A DNA stretch of 64,000 bases from Clostridiales bacterium (GCA_017480325.1 JAFVAY010000009.1:62001-126000), one strand, 5' to 3'; positions 36,076 through 45,626 are shown, counted from the first letter of the stretch. Notes: generated by a model not told the origin, from the letters alone. Made by a program: numbers and translations.

Positions 36076-37635
36076 TCATTGTCCTTTTCCAAACAAACCA
36101 TAACTCTTCAAAATTCCTTTTAAATAATGTAATAGCTTGCGGTAATGATCATTATGCGAATGGATCAAACAGTTTGCAACTGTTGGGAGAATAAGTATTA
36201 CTAATCCCCGTTCAAGCAATCCCAAAATACTTACCACAAACATATCACATATCATGCGACACAAAACAGCCTCTATTGAAACTATCAAAAAAAGCCCAAA
36301 ATGCTTAAGAAAGTATAAAGCTATATTATGATTGAAATAGTTTTTTACAACAAATCTTACTCTTCCATAAGCGATTGGGAAAAATGATATTAGTGTACCT
36401 AACTGTACTCCTGCTACGCCCCATATCTTTGCGCCGATAATTGAAATAGATACGTTAAGCACAGCTGATAAAGCCATCATCCAGCGATCCTGCTTATAAT
36501 CTCCAAATCCATTACGATATTTATATACAATTTCCCATACCGCCCACAAATAAGTAGTTATCGACAGTAAAGTAACAAACATATCTGACAATAGATAATC
36601 ATTTCCCAACCACACGATTATAAATGGTTGATATAAAACATAGAAACCAATACCTATATAAGATGCAAAGAAAAAACTGAAAACATCAAGCATTTCAAAT
36701 TGATCCCATAATTCATCCTTTGTCCGATCAGAATATAGAATATTTCCGATTGTAGCTTGAACAGGATCTAACAGCTTATAGAAGAACACCTGCATAATAC
36801 CTTTCTGTATAACATAATAGTTACCATACAGAGCTACCATCTTAACTCCACAAATTGCAGATATTATCACATTATCAGCTCCCCCATATATTGCATAACT
36901 GATTCTATGAATAATTATGTTTTTAAAATCAGAAAACATATTCCGGCTCTTCAAATAATCCTTGGTTATGGTGTATTTACTTTTAATATTCGAAAACTCT
37001 CTGTCATATCTGCTCGATATAATAATATTGGATAGAACAGATGATGATATCTGAATGCATAGATACAATATAAAGTTCTTAAATACAGCAAGAGTTACTA
37101 TTTGAACTATCTGAATCAGGACAGCAATAAAGAGGTCAACCTGAACACATTTATACTCTTGTTGTGTAGCAATATAAAGCGTCCTCTTATATGAGAAAAA
37201 GAAACTTGATACTACACCCAACAACTGTAGGAAATATATCACATATAAATAATGCCATCCGACTGTAGCATCTTTAACTATGAACGGGAGAAAAAAACAA
37301 CAAATCAGTCCGCCGATAAATACAACGCATGCAACAATTTGATACATGCATTTATGAAGATACATAAGCTTGCCGATCTCTTCATCGTTTTTGCTTGTTA
37401 TTTCTTTATAAAGATGATATGCAAAAAAGCCCCCAAGCCCTAACTCAGTCACAGAAAGCAAATTGAAAACACTGCCAAATAATGAGGGATAGCCAAGGTA
37501 TTCAATATCAAGAAACAATATAAATATTTTTCTGTTAAAATACTGGAGCATTAAAGTGCATATCTGTGCAATAACAGATATAACACTATTCCTAATTGTC
37601 TTTTGAGTATTATTCAAGTTTCCTCTAATAATCAT
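36076..37635 (-). CDS. Polysaccharide flippase (Wzx-like, MATE/MOP superfamily)
   Basis: A 519-aa membrane protein with about 12-14 hydrophobic segments, starting with NSVISVIAQICTLMLQYFNRKIFILFLDIEYLGYPSLFGSVFNLLSVTELGLGGFFAYHLY, which is the typical N-terminus of lipid-linked oligosaccharide flippases of Bacillota. It would transfer lipid-linked repeat units across the membrane. It lies four bases before the radical SAM gene. Confidence 0.88.
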   Translation of the reverse strand: MIIRGNLNNTQKTIRNSVISVIAQICTLMLQYFNRKIFILFLDIEYLGYPSLFGSVFNLLSVTELGLGGFFAYHLYKEITSKNDEEIGKLMYLHKCMYQIVACVVFIGGLICCFFLPFIVKDATVGWHYLYVIYFLQLLGVVSSFFFSYKRTLYIATQQEYKCVQVDLFIAVLIQIVQIVTLAVFKNFILYLCIQISSSVLSNIIISSRYDREFSNIKSKYTITKDYLKSRNMFSDFKNIIIHRISYAIYGGADNVIISAICGVKMVALYGNYYVIQKGIMQVFFYKLLDPVQATIGNILYSDRTKDELWDQFEMLDVFSFFFASYIGIGFYVLYQPFIIVWLGNDYLLSDMFVTLLSITTYLWAVWEIVYKYRNGFGDYKQDRWMMALSAVLNVSISIIGAKIWGVAGVQLGTLISFFPIAYGRVRFVVKNYFNHNIALYFLKHFGLFLIVSIEAVLCRMICDMFVVSILGLLERGLVILILPTVANCLIHSHNDHYRKLLHYLKGILKSYGLFGKGQ

Positions 37636-37648
37636 TGATATGAATTAC

Positions 37649-38617
37649 TTATTGATAAAACAATTCCTTCAGAAGAAGTATTATTATCTTTATCTTATCT
37701 TTTATACTCCTTGATCTGATCCATAACTGTTTTTTATCAATCCTTTTCCCGTAACCATACTTATAGAAGTCATATTTAAAAATCATATACAGATATCTGT
37801 GAGCCATATCGGCATCGAATAACGGTTTTATCGCATCTCCGGACAAATGCTCGTCACTGAATAGAAACAAAGATGGATAAACGTTAAACAATGATTCAAT
37901 GTGTTTAGTCCAATCCTCTATCTCAGGGTTGGTTATAGAGCCTTCGTGAATTCTGTATAGGTAGGCCTTCTCGGGTACATATATGACACTTCGCGCACAC
38001 AATAAAGCCTTTTGTGCCCATAATTCATCTTCATGCAGAATTCCTTTTTCGAAAAGCAGGTTATACTCCAAGAGAAATCTGCGAGCATATAATCCGAGCC
38101 AAACCGTTGCCGGATAATCTCCTCTTGTAAGCAGTTGATACTCTATCACTTTTTTCCCGGATATAATATCGTTGTTGATATCCAACCCCCTGTGCACATA
38201 ATACTCTCTGTCTTTTCTCTTGGACAATTGTCCCTGTTCGTCAACAAGGACTGCATCCCATAACACCATATCAACTTCAGAGTGACTGATTATATCTATC
38301 ACCTTCGAAAAGACTTCAGGAACTACCAGATCATCAGAATCACAAAAGAAAATGTACTTGCCACCTGCAATCTGAATCCCATAATTTCTTGCTACAGAAG
38401 GGCCGCTGTTATCAATGTGATAACTTAGTATATTGTCATATCTTCGGGAGTATTCATCTACCAGATAGGAAGAATTATCAGTTGACCCGTCATCAATAAG
38501 AATTATCTCCGCATCCTCAATTCTGCGAACACGAAGCAGAGAATTCAAACAATCCTCGAGATACCTCTCAACATTATAAACCGGGATTACAATAGAAAGA
38601 TCAACACCCACAGACAA
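37649..38617 (-). CDS. Family 2 glycosyltransferase, copy B
   Basis: A 322-aa cytoplasmic GT-A enzyme. The N-terminus SIVIPVYNVERYLEDCLNSLL, the nucleotide-binding ILIDDGSTDNSS, and FFCDSDDLVVPEVF with the DxD metal site are intact. The sugar transferred is unknown. It is clearly a paralogue of the neighbouring upstream copy along its full length, for instance VWLGLYARRFLLEYNLLFEKGILHEDELW and YKYGYGKRIDKKQLW, indicating a tandem duplication that has diverged. Confidence 0.93.
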   Translation of the reverse strand: MSVGVDLSIVIPVYNVERYLEDCLNSLLRVRRIEDAEIILIDDGSTDNSSYLVDEYSRRYDNILSYHIDNSGPSVARNYGIQIAGGKYIFFCDSDDLVVPEVFSKVIDIISHSEVDMVLWDAVLVDEQGQLSKRKDREYYVHRGLDINNDIISGKKVIEYQLLTRGDYPATVWLGLYARRFLLEYNLLFEKGILHEDELWAQKALLCARSVIYVPEKAYLYRIHEGSITNPEIEDWTKHIESLFNVYPSLFLFSDEHLSGDAIKPLFDADMAHRYLYMIFKYDFYKYGYGKRIDKKQLWIRSRSIKDKIKIIILLLKELFYQ

Positions 38618-38621
38618 ATCC

Positions 38622-39575
38622 CTATCCCTTTATAAACAAAACAATTACTCTGAGCTTATCTCTAAAGCGATTTGAATTCTTCCATAACAACTTCTTGTCT
38701 ATTTTATCACCATAACCAAATTCGGAAAAATCGTACTCAAATATCCAATGAAGGTATTTACGGGTCAGATTACCCTTCAACATTTTTCTTAACTTTACAT
38801 CACTTATGGTTTCATCTATATAATTAAAAAGAAAAGGATAAATGATCAACAATGATTCAATATATTCATTAATATTAGACCTATCCGGATGCGATAGTGA
38901 ATCAGAATGGATCCTATATAAATATAGCCTGCCGGATACGTACTTTACAAGTTTTGAATTAATCAATACCATGGGAACCCACAGATCATCTTCGTGGTGA
39001 AGCTTATTCTTAAAAAACAACTCATTATCAATAAGATAATCCTTTTTGTAAGCACCCAACCATACTACAGTCGGAAAATCCTTACATGCCTCAAGTTGTC
39101 TCATAAGATACTCTTGACCTGACATAATGCAGTCATCTATACCTTTATGGCTAAAGTAATCTCTCTCCCTACCGTCTTTGCAATGACCCGCCTCATCAAT
39201 CAGTTCTCCGTCCCACATTATTACATCTACATCAACATCTCGACATTGTCTGATTATTCGGGAAAACATACTCGGAACAACCATATCATCAGCATCGAGG
39301 AAAAATACATATTTACCGGTTGCTTTAAACAATCCTACATTTCTGGCATCAGCTACACCTTCGTTCTTCTTATGAACAACCTTAATATTACTGTACCTGC
39401 ATGAATAATCATCAGAAATTATTCCGGAGCGATCTGTTGATCCGTCATCCACTATAATTATCTCCGTTTCTTCAACACCATCAGAAGACAGTATCGAATC
39501 GAGACACTCCGGCAAATATATATCAGAGTTATATACTGGTACTATAATAGAAATAATGACACTATCTTTTTCCAC
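38622..39575 (-). CDS. Family 2 glycosyltransferase, copy A
   Basis: A 317-aa GT-A enzyme with SIIVPVYNSDIYLPECLDSIL, IIIVDDGSTDRSG, NEGVADARNVGL and FFLDADDMVVPSMF (DxD). The same C-terminal pattern as copy B (VWLGAYKKDYLIDNELFFKNKLHHEDDLW, FSEFGYGDKIDKKLLW) shows common ancestry. It follows the GT11 gene with a one-base gap and precedes copy B by four bases, so all are co-translated. Confidence 0.93.
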   Translation of the reverse strand: MEKDSVIISIIVPVYNSDIYLPECLDSILSSDGVEETEIIIVDDGSTDRSGIISDDYSCRYSNIKVVHKKNEGVADARNVGLFKATGKYVFFLDADDMVVPSMFSRIIRQCRDVDVDVIMWDGELIDEAGHCKDGRERDYFSHKGIDDCIMSGQEYLMRQLEACKDFPTVVWLGAYKKDYLIDNELFFKNKLHHEDDLWVPMVLINSKLVKYVSGRLYLYRIHSDSLSHPDRSNINEYIESLLIIYPFLFNYIDETISDVKLRKMLKGNLTRKYLHWIFEYDFSEFGYGDKIDKKLLWKNSNRFRDKLRVIVLFIKG

Positions 39576-40607
39576 TTACAGATACACCTTTGAATAATAC
39601 TCAGATACTTGAGAGACAATTATCTTATCAGGATTGCTGTTGAGGAATGCCGCCCACCATCCGAAGGAGCTCTTGGTAATAATATTATGCTTACACAGTG
39701 ACATAAGCTGCATATCCCTGAAACTTTTTTCGTCTTGGTTCCAGTCGACAAAAAACACCTGATCTGTCTCTGATAACCCGAGTGTATCTTTATTAGCTTT
39801 GCACCATTCACAGTCCTCAGAAAACACAAAAAACACCGGATCTTTAATACTCTTCTTGATATAGCTGACTGCTCTCTTGAAATATCCATATTCATAGCAA
39901 TCGTTATTGTACTGCAGAAAATCTGTTCTTCTAGCATGTATTGACACAGATTGTGTATTTACTATTATCTTTGATAGTTCTATATTCTTATCCTCAGTAA
40001 ACGGAGAGAACAACAATGACTCTTTGAGTTTTGATTCTATCCGGCTCAATAAATGAATATCTTTCATTACATCAAACGATAACGGATAAAAAATATTTCC
40101 TTCCTGGCAATAATACTCAGGCTTGTTGTAGCTTCTTGTGTTTCTTAGTATATTGAACGCAGCCTTCTTAAATTTATAAGAGATTCTATGGTTACTGGAA
40201 AACACTACTCCTCTTCGAATCTTATGTTTAATTTTCAATGCAAGGCTATCTTCATCGCTTTCCTGTTGAAATACTCCGGCAGATTCAACCCTTATACCGC
40301 ATTCCTTCAATGCCATCAATGCTGAATGACTGTTATTCTGGCCTGAACTGTGATAATACTCATCTTCCATCTTTCTGATAAGCATTTTCTCGTCATCAAC
40401 ATAGTCAAGTATATTTCTGAATTTTATGCCGAATACTGACTCTAGTTCAAATCCATTCCATTGATTAAACCCAACGTCTTTACGGTCGATCTTGTAAACC
40501 AGATTCTCTATATACACATCATCATTGCATAATTCTTTAACAAGAAGGTAATTGGCATAACAGGACATCTGATTACCGAGGCCACATTCAAAATGAACAA
40601 TCTTCAA
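39576..40607 (-). CDS. Alpha-1,2-fucosyltransferase-like protein (GT11)
   Basis: A 343-aa enzyme predicted to move fucose from GDP-fucose. It has the N-terminal motif HFECGLGNQMSCYANY, the donor-binding HARRTDF (motif HxRRxD), then YFKRAVSYIKKSIKDPVFFVFSEDCEWCK and the C-terminal STxSxW-like segment NIITKSSFGWWAAFLNSNPDKIIVS. These are the hallmarks of GT11. It starts nine bases after the Alg13-like gene. No GDP-fucose synthesis genes (gmd, fcl) are in the window, so the donor must come from elsewhere. Confidence 0.88.
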   Translation of the reverse strand: MKIVHFECGLGNQMSCYANYLLVKELCNDDVYIENLVYKIDRKDVGFNQWNGFELESVFGIKFRNILDYVDDEKMLIRKMEDEYYHSSGQNNSHSALMALKECGIRVESAGVFQQESDEDSLALKIKHKIRRGVVFSSNHRISYKFKKAAFNILRNTRSYNKPEYYCQEGNIFYPLSFDVMKDIHLLSRIESKLKESLLFSPFTEDKNIELSKIIVNTQSVSIHARRTDFLQYNNDCYEYGYFKRAVSYIKKSIKDPVFFVFSEDCEWCKANKDTLGLSETDQVFFVDWNQDEKSFRDMQLMSLCKHNIITKSSFGWWAAFLNSNPDKIIVSQVSEYYSKVYL

Positions 40608-40616
40608 GATATAACC

Positions 40617-41108
40617 TCACTTAAACAGATCGTCAACGATCTTTATAAAAGCCTCACAGAACTCGGCATTGTTGGACATAATAGAATTATTCAATTCAGT
40701 GGTTATTTCGTTATAGTTTTCAATGCAATCGCCAAGCTGCTCGATATTTTCAACAAGAATAATGCTGTTATAAAGCTTCTTATATACGCGACTGAACTCC
40801 AGCTGATGATTATTAACATGCTCTTTGAATTCTCGTAGTCTCGGAACAACGATTGGGATCTTGCCACGCTGGAGGACATCCATATAACTCGAAGCCCCTC
40901 CATGGGTAATCACTATGCGTGCAGCTTCAATTAGATCATATACCTCCTGCTGCTTATAGAATTGGCTCCATGTACAGTTCTGAGGCTTATAAGTGGAAAC
41001 CCCGGTTTGGATAATGACCTCCTCTTCGAGACCTTGGGTCCAATGGTCAACATATTCAATCAACCGATTAAACTGCTGCTCATGTGTTCCTACAGTGACA
41101 AATATCAT
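40617..41108 (-). CDS. Alg13-like glycosyltransferase subunit (PssE/EpsF type)
   Basis: A 163-aa protein, start ATG 41108 sharing one base with the Alg14-like stop (TGATG) and preceded by GGGGAG. MIFVTVGTHEQQFNRLIEYVDHW, then THGGASSYMDVLQRGKIPIVVPRLREFKEHVNNHQLEFSR is the donor-binding half of GT28-type transferases. With the Alg14-like partner it should form a heterodimeric glycosyltransferase that adds an early sugar to a lipid-linked glycan. The predicted start at 41165 adds a basic extension that is unlikely. Confidence 0.88.
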   Translation of the reverse strand: MIFVTVGTHEQQFNRLIEYVDHWTQGLEEEVIIQTGVSTYKPQNCTWSQFYKQQEVYDLIEAARIVITHGGASSYMDVLQRGKIPIVVPRLREFKEHVNNHQLEFSRVYKKLYNSIILVENIEQLGDCIENYNEITTELNNSIMSNNAEFCEAFIKIVDDLFK

Positions 41109-41569
41109 CAGAATATACTCCCCAAGCAAACCGCCTTCGGATATACCTTCTTCATCTCTTCCCACTGGACGATAAATACATCAGACACTCTGTAGCAAAG
41201 CTTCCCGGTTAACGACCCCTTAGTGATTCTGTCGTAAACCTCAATAAAGACAGTCTTCGCCCCCATTATCTTACCGATATAGAAGAACGGCACAGCCGGC
41301 GCAGCCCCGGACGAGATAATCAGATCAGGCTTCTCTGCTTTAAGTATCTTTATTGCCCTGAATGTATTAATAATAAGAGCCTTAATACTTCTGTTCGACG
41401 GATAATATACGGGATAGAGCCTCTTCTCGCCCTCGAGCATAGTCATGGCATCCTCTTTATCGAAGGTAGCCCAGAAATGATCCTTATCCTCCCAGAAGGG
41501 CTTAAGCATATAAAGATGATCCAGATGCCCACCTGAAGAACAAACCAAACACACCTTAATATTATCCAT
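41108..41569 (-). CDS. Alg14-like membrane-tethering glycosyltransferase subunit (PssD/EpsE type)
   Basis: A 153-aa protein starting MDNIKVCLVCSSGGHLDHLYML. The GGHLDH segment and ISSGAAPAVPFFYIGKIMGAKTVFIEV are family typical. Partner of the Alg13-like protein. The alternative start at 41584 adds five residues. It is first gene of the A+T-rich glycan locus but itself still has a more balanced base composition, so the compositional switch falls near 41100. Confidence 0.9.
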   Translation of the reverse strand: MDNIKVCLVCSSGGHLDHLYMLKPFWEDKDHFWATFDKEDAMTMLEGEKRLYPVYYPSNRSIKALIINTFRAIKILKAEKPDLIISSGAAPAVPFFYIGKIMGAKTVFIEVYDRITKGSLTGKLCYRVSDVFIVQWEEMKKVYPKAVCLGSIF

Positions 41570-41611
41570 ATTAACCATCCCCATTAATATGAATAATACT
41601 ACAAAATCAAC

Positions 41612-43231
41612 TTATTTTGAATGTATATCCTCGAATCTCAGCTTCATCGACTCATTATGCTGAACGGCCCAGTCGACTGCCCACTCCGACTCGAAAAGAA
41701 CCACCGGCTCGTCATCGCGATCAAGCACCTTCATGGAGGTCGATGTCAACACCATATCCTTATAGTCGAAGGTCGCGCCTGCATCAGACTTAACCCATCT
41801 TGCCAGGTTATACGACAGTGGCTGGCGAACGATATCCACACCGTATTCGGTCTTAAGACGATACTCGAGCACGTCAAGCTGCAGGATACCTACTACGCCC
41901 ATTATGAAGGTCTCGGTGCCGATATCCGGCTGCTTATAAAGCTGGACCGCGCCTTCCTCCGACAGCTGCTCGATACCCTTCAGGAACTGCTTTCTCTTCA
42001 TGGAATCCTTAGGGAAAACCTTCGCGAAATTCTCCGGCGCGAACACAGGGATCGGGTCGAACTCGAATCTTCTTCCTCCCGAGATCAGAGTATCTCCTAT
42101 CCTGAAGTGCCCAGGGTCGAAGATACCGATAATATCGCCGGCATAAGCCTCCTCCACGATATTTCTGTCCTGAGCCATAAACTGCTGAGGCTGGGCAAGG
42201 GTGATCTTCTTCCCGAGCCTTAAGTGATTTACTGTCATATTCTTCTCGTACTTACCGGAGCATATTCTCAGGAAAGCCATTCTGTCTCTGTGGTTCGGGT
42301 CCATGTTAGCCTGAATCTTGAACACAAAGCCAGAGAACATATTATCCGTAGGCTCCACCACACCGATATCATCCGATACGTGATGTGAAGCAGGCTCCGG
42401 AGCGATCTCGAGGAACTTCTTCAGGAAAGGCTCAACACCGAAGTTCGTGATCGCGGAACCGAAGAATACCGGTGTCAGCTGTCCTGCCAGGACCTTATCG
42501 AGATCGAACTCGTCTCCCGCCATATCAAGAAGCTCTATATCATTACGAAGCGTATCATAGTGGGCCGCAGTCATGTGCGCCTTAAGCGCCGGATCGTCAA
42601 TACCTGACGTGGACTGCGTAACCATAGATGCGCCGTGGTCTCTGTTATCCGCGTCGAAGAGCAGCACCTGTCCCGTCGCTCTCTCATACACTCCCTCGAA
42701 GTCGCCGTCGGTCCCAATAGGCCAGTTAATAGGAGTAGATCTGATCCCCAGCACCTTCTCCAGCTCATCTATAAGATCAAAGGGATTCTTCGCCGCACGG
42801 TCCATCTTATTGATGAACGTGAATATCGGTATTCCTCTCTTACGACACACGGCGAAAAGCTTAACCGTCTGCGCCTCGACACCCTTTGCACCGTCAAGAA
42901 GCATTACCGCCGCATCAGCGGCACACAGGGTTCTGTAGGTATCCTCAGAGAAGTCCTGGTGTCCGGGGGTATCGAGAATGTTGATACAGTAGCCGTCGTA
43001 CTCGAACTGCATTACCGAAGACGTTACCGAGATACCTCTTTGCTTCTCTATCTCCATCCAGTCCGAAGTGGCGTGGCGCGAAGCTTTTCGAGCCTTGACA
43101 GAGCCTGCCAGATGTATAGCGCCTCCGTAGAGGAGAAGCTTCTCGGTCATGGTAGTCTTACCCGCATCAGGGTGCGAGATTATCGCGAAGGTGCGACGTC
43201 TTTTTATCTGTTCGGCATCAGTTAAAGCCAT
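41612..43231 (-). CDS. prfC: Peptide chain release factor 3
   Basis: GTPase that recycles RF1/RF2. At 539 aa it is full length, with G1 SHPDAGKTTMTEKLL near residue 18, G2 around KQRGISVTSSVM, G3 DTPGHQDF, G4 NKMDR and the RF3 C-terminal domain with GVVGILQLDVLEYRLKTEYGV. It stands between the prepilin peptidase-like gene and the glycan locus. Confidence 0.97.
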   Translation of the reverse strand: MALTDAEQIKRRRTFAIISHPDAGKTTMTEKLLLYGGAIHLAGSVKARKASRHATSDWMEIEKQRGISVTSSVMQFEYDGYCINILDTPGHQDFSEDTYRTLCAADAAVMLLDGAKGVEAQTVKLFAVCRKRGIPIFTFINKMDRAAKNPFDLIDELEKVLGIRSTPINWPIGTDGDFEGVYERATGQVLLFDADNRDHGASMVTQSTSGIDDPALKAHMTAAHYDTLRNDIELLDMAGDEFDLDKVLAGQLTPVFFGSAITNFGVEPFLKKFLEIAPEPASHHVSDDIGVVEPTDNMFSGFVFKIQANMDPNHRDRMAFLRICSGKYEKNMTVNHLRLGKKITLAQPQQFMAQDRNIVEEAYAGDIIGIFDPGHFRIGDTLISGGRRFEFDPIPVFAPENFAKVFPKDSMKRKQFLKGIEQLSEEGAVQLYKQPDIGTETFIMGVVGILQLDVLEYRLKTEYGVDIVRQPLSYNLARWVKSDAGATFDYKDMVLTSTSMKVLDRDDEPVVLFESEWAVDWAVQHNESMKLRFEDIHSK

Positions 43232-43248
43232 TAATAATTACCTCTGAT

Positions 43249-44043
43249 TCAAAATACTTTAATGTAGTCAATAAGTGTCGTGACATAGCCGTAAGGCACA
43301 ATCTTCACAACATCCATATTGCAAAGAAAAACTATCGTGCAGACTGAGAGCGCAGGAACGATAGTCTTCTTAAATGGCTTGACAAAGCTGTGCAACAGAA
43401 AAGCGATTGCAACAGTACTCAAGCCGTAGATAAGACCCGTGTAGAGAAGGAATACTGCGATTAGCTTTATAAGCTCCGGCTTGATAGGAGCACTTCCCCT
43501 GGATGATCTCATATATGAGACAAGCATGAGTATTCCACACACCAGAGCGCAGGCTATGACCTTATCAGCAATATAAAGCTGAAGCTCGGGCACGAAGGGC
43601 AAAGCTCCGATCCATACGACCAACATAGCAGTGATGAAGCCCTCGTGGATGATGTGTCCGTCTATCTCACAGAAAGAGATACCCATCATGAGCATCGCCA
43701 GAAGCAGGTTACGCACCATTACGACATCAATAACCCCGTGGGCTAACACGATAAGAGTGAAGGCCACGGCCAGAAGGACCTCGGAAATCAGACATCTTAT
43801 CGGAACCTTTGCTCCACAGTAACGGCACTTCCCGCCCAGTATCAGATAAGAGAAGATCGGGAAGAGATCAAGGATACCGAGCTTATGCCCGCAGGTGTCG
43901 CAGTGAGAGAATCCTCTTGTCCAATCCTCGTGAGCAAGAATTCTTCCCGCGGTACAGGTTATAAAGCTTGCCAGCACCGCTCCAAAGATAAAAGCAAGCA
44001 CCAACGTATATACGGCAATAAATGTCACTTCAAACAGCGGCAC
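43249..44043 (-). CDS. Prepilin peptidase-like membrane protein lacking the GxGD motif
   Basis: A 264-aa polytopic membrane protein of the A24 aspartic peptidase/N-methyltransferase family. The N-terminal part is typical: a membrane segment, then the zinc-binding pair HCDTCGH (Cys 48, 51) and CRYCGAKVPIR (Cys 73, 76) and the SEVLLA segment. The first catalytic region is altered (FCEIDGHIIHEG for the DxDxxxxIPx pattern). The expected GxGDxKL loop near residues 180-196 reads SSRGSAPIKPELIKLIA with no Asp. It may be inactive as peptidase. No pilin gene is in the window. Confidence 0.82.
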   Translation of the reverse strand: MPLFEVTFIAVYTLVLAFIFGAVLASFITCTAGRILAHEDWTRGFSHCDTCGHKLGILDLFPIFSYLILGGKCRYCGAKVPIRCLISEVLLAVAFTLIVLAHGVIDVVMVRNLLLAMLMMGISFCEIDGHIIHEGFITAMLVVWIGALPFVPELQLYIADKVIACALVCGILMLVSYMRSSRGSAPIKPELIKLIAVFLLYTGLIYGLSTVAIAFLLHSFVKPFKKTIVPALSVCTIVFLCNMDVVKIVPYGYVTTLIDYIKVF

Positions 44044-44060
44044 TTGACTTCCCTCCTTTA

Positions 44061-45626
44061 TTAATCCTCGCCGGGATTCTCGGCCAATGCCTTGGCGTTC
44101 GCAGCCTGGATCTCGGGATCATATGAGAGGATCGGGTCGATCTTCTCACCCTTGATACGACGGGCAACATAGTTATCCGTGATCTTCTTAACAAGAGGAC
44201 TCATAGCAAGCACACCGATGAGGTTCGGAAGCATCATCAATCCGTTGAAGGTATCGGAGATATCCCATGCAATCGAGGATGTCATGAGTGCGCCGGAAAG
44301 TATCAAACATACGAATATGATCTTATATACCTTAACCGCAGTCTTAGCATTCTTACCTGCAAGATACTCTATAGCCTTGGAGCCATACTGAGACCAGCCG
44401 AGAACAGTCGTGAAGGCGAACACGAGGATCGCCAAAGCCACGAACATTCTTCCGAATTCGAAGCTTCCGATCTTGAATACAGTATTGAAGGCATCGGCAA
44501 CGAGCACTGCATCAGAGGTAGTCTCAATGGCTCCTGTATCAAGATTAATTACGCCGGATGTGAGAACAACAAGAGCCGTCATTGTGCATACGATAATGGT
44601 ATCCGCGAACACCTCGAAGATACCCCAGAGGCCCTGCTTAACAGGCTCTCTGACGTTGGAGTTACTGTGAACCATAACAGAGGAACCGAGGCCAGCCTCA
44701 TTAGAGAAAACGCCTCTCTTACAGCCTTGGGTGATTATAGTCTTAAAGGCAACACCTGTTGCACCGCCCCACATAGCAGGTCCCGTGAACGCTGACGAGA
44801 AGATTGCAGCGAATGCAGGTCCTACATGCATGTAATTCTTACAGATGATAGTAATGGATCCGAGTATAAAGAGCACTACCATGAAGGGTACTACCTTCTC
44901 GGCAACGAGAGCGATCCTTTGAAGACCTCCGATAACTACGAAGCCAACAAGAACCATAAGGACGATACCCACGATAAGCATATAGAGAGTAACGTCCGTA
45001 TCACCTGAAGTGTAGAGCACCTTAGAGGACAGAGCCTTAATATTGAAGGATGAGGTGAAGTTAATAACGATCTTATTGACCTGACCCATGTTACCGATAC
45101 CGAATGAAGCCAGCGCTGCACAAATGGCGAAGATTATGGCCAGTACACGTCCCACCTTCTTCATATGAGGATAGCTTCCGAGTCCGTCCTGAAGGTAGTA
45201 CATAGCACCGCCGGACCACTCATCGGCGTGATTCTTACGTCTGAAGTAGATACCGAGAATATTCTCGGAATAGTTAGTCATCATACCGAAGATGGCTGCA
45301 AACCACATCCAGAATACTGCTCCGGGTCCGCCCGTGATAATAGCCGCAGATACGCCTGCGATGTTACCTACGCCTACTGTCGCGGCAAGTGCCGTACACA
45401 GAGCCTGGAACTGAGAAATTGTAGCCTTATCCTCAGTGTGTGATATAACGTTCTTATGGAATAAGGACCCTATGGTCTTCTTCCACCAGTGTCCGATGTG
45501 TGTGAACTGAAAGAACCCGGTAAGGATCGTCATCAGGATACCTGTAGCTATGAGAAGCCACACCCCCGTCTTTGTCCACACGAATGAATTAACCGCATCG
45601 TTAATTCTTGCCAGAGTATCAATCAT
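44061..45626 (-). CDS. Sodium:alanine symporter (AGCS family)
   Basis: Integral membrane amino acid symporter of 521 aa with about ten to eleven membrane segments. Typical stretches are TALAATVGVGNIAGVSAAIITGGPGAVFWMWFAAIFGM, MTNYSENILGIYFRRKN and GVFSNEAGLGSSVMVHSN. It uses Na+ for D/L-alanine or glycine uptake. Its start overlaps the upstream diguanylate cyclase gene by eight bases. Confidence 0.96.
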   Translation of the reverse strand: MIDTLARINDAVNSFVWTKTGVWLLIATGILMTILTGFFQFTHIGHWWKKTIGSLFHKNVISHTEDKATISQFQALCTALAATVGVGNIAGVSAAIITGGPGAVFWMWFAAIFGMMTNYSENILGIYFRRKNHADEWSGGAMYYLQDGLGSYPHMKKVGRVLAIIFAICAALASFGIGNMGQVNKIVINFTSSFNIKALSSKVLYTSGDTDVTLYMLIVGIVLMVLVGFVVIGGLQRIALVAEKVVPFMVVLFILGSITIICKNYMHVGPAFAAIFSSAFTGPAMWGGATGVAFKTIITQGCKRGVFSNEAGLGSSVMVHSNSNVREPVKQGLWGIFEVFADTIIVCTMTALVVLTSGVINLDTGAIETTSDAVLVADAFNTVFKIGSFEFGRMFVALAILVFAFTTVLGWSQYGSKAIEYLAGKNAKTAVKVYKIIFVCLILSGALMTSSIAWDISDTFNGLMMLPNLIGVLAMSPLVKKITDNYVARRIKGEKIDPILSYDPEIQAANAKALAENPGED

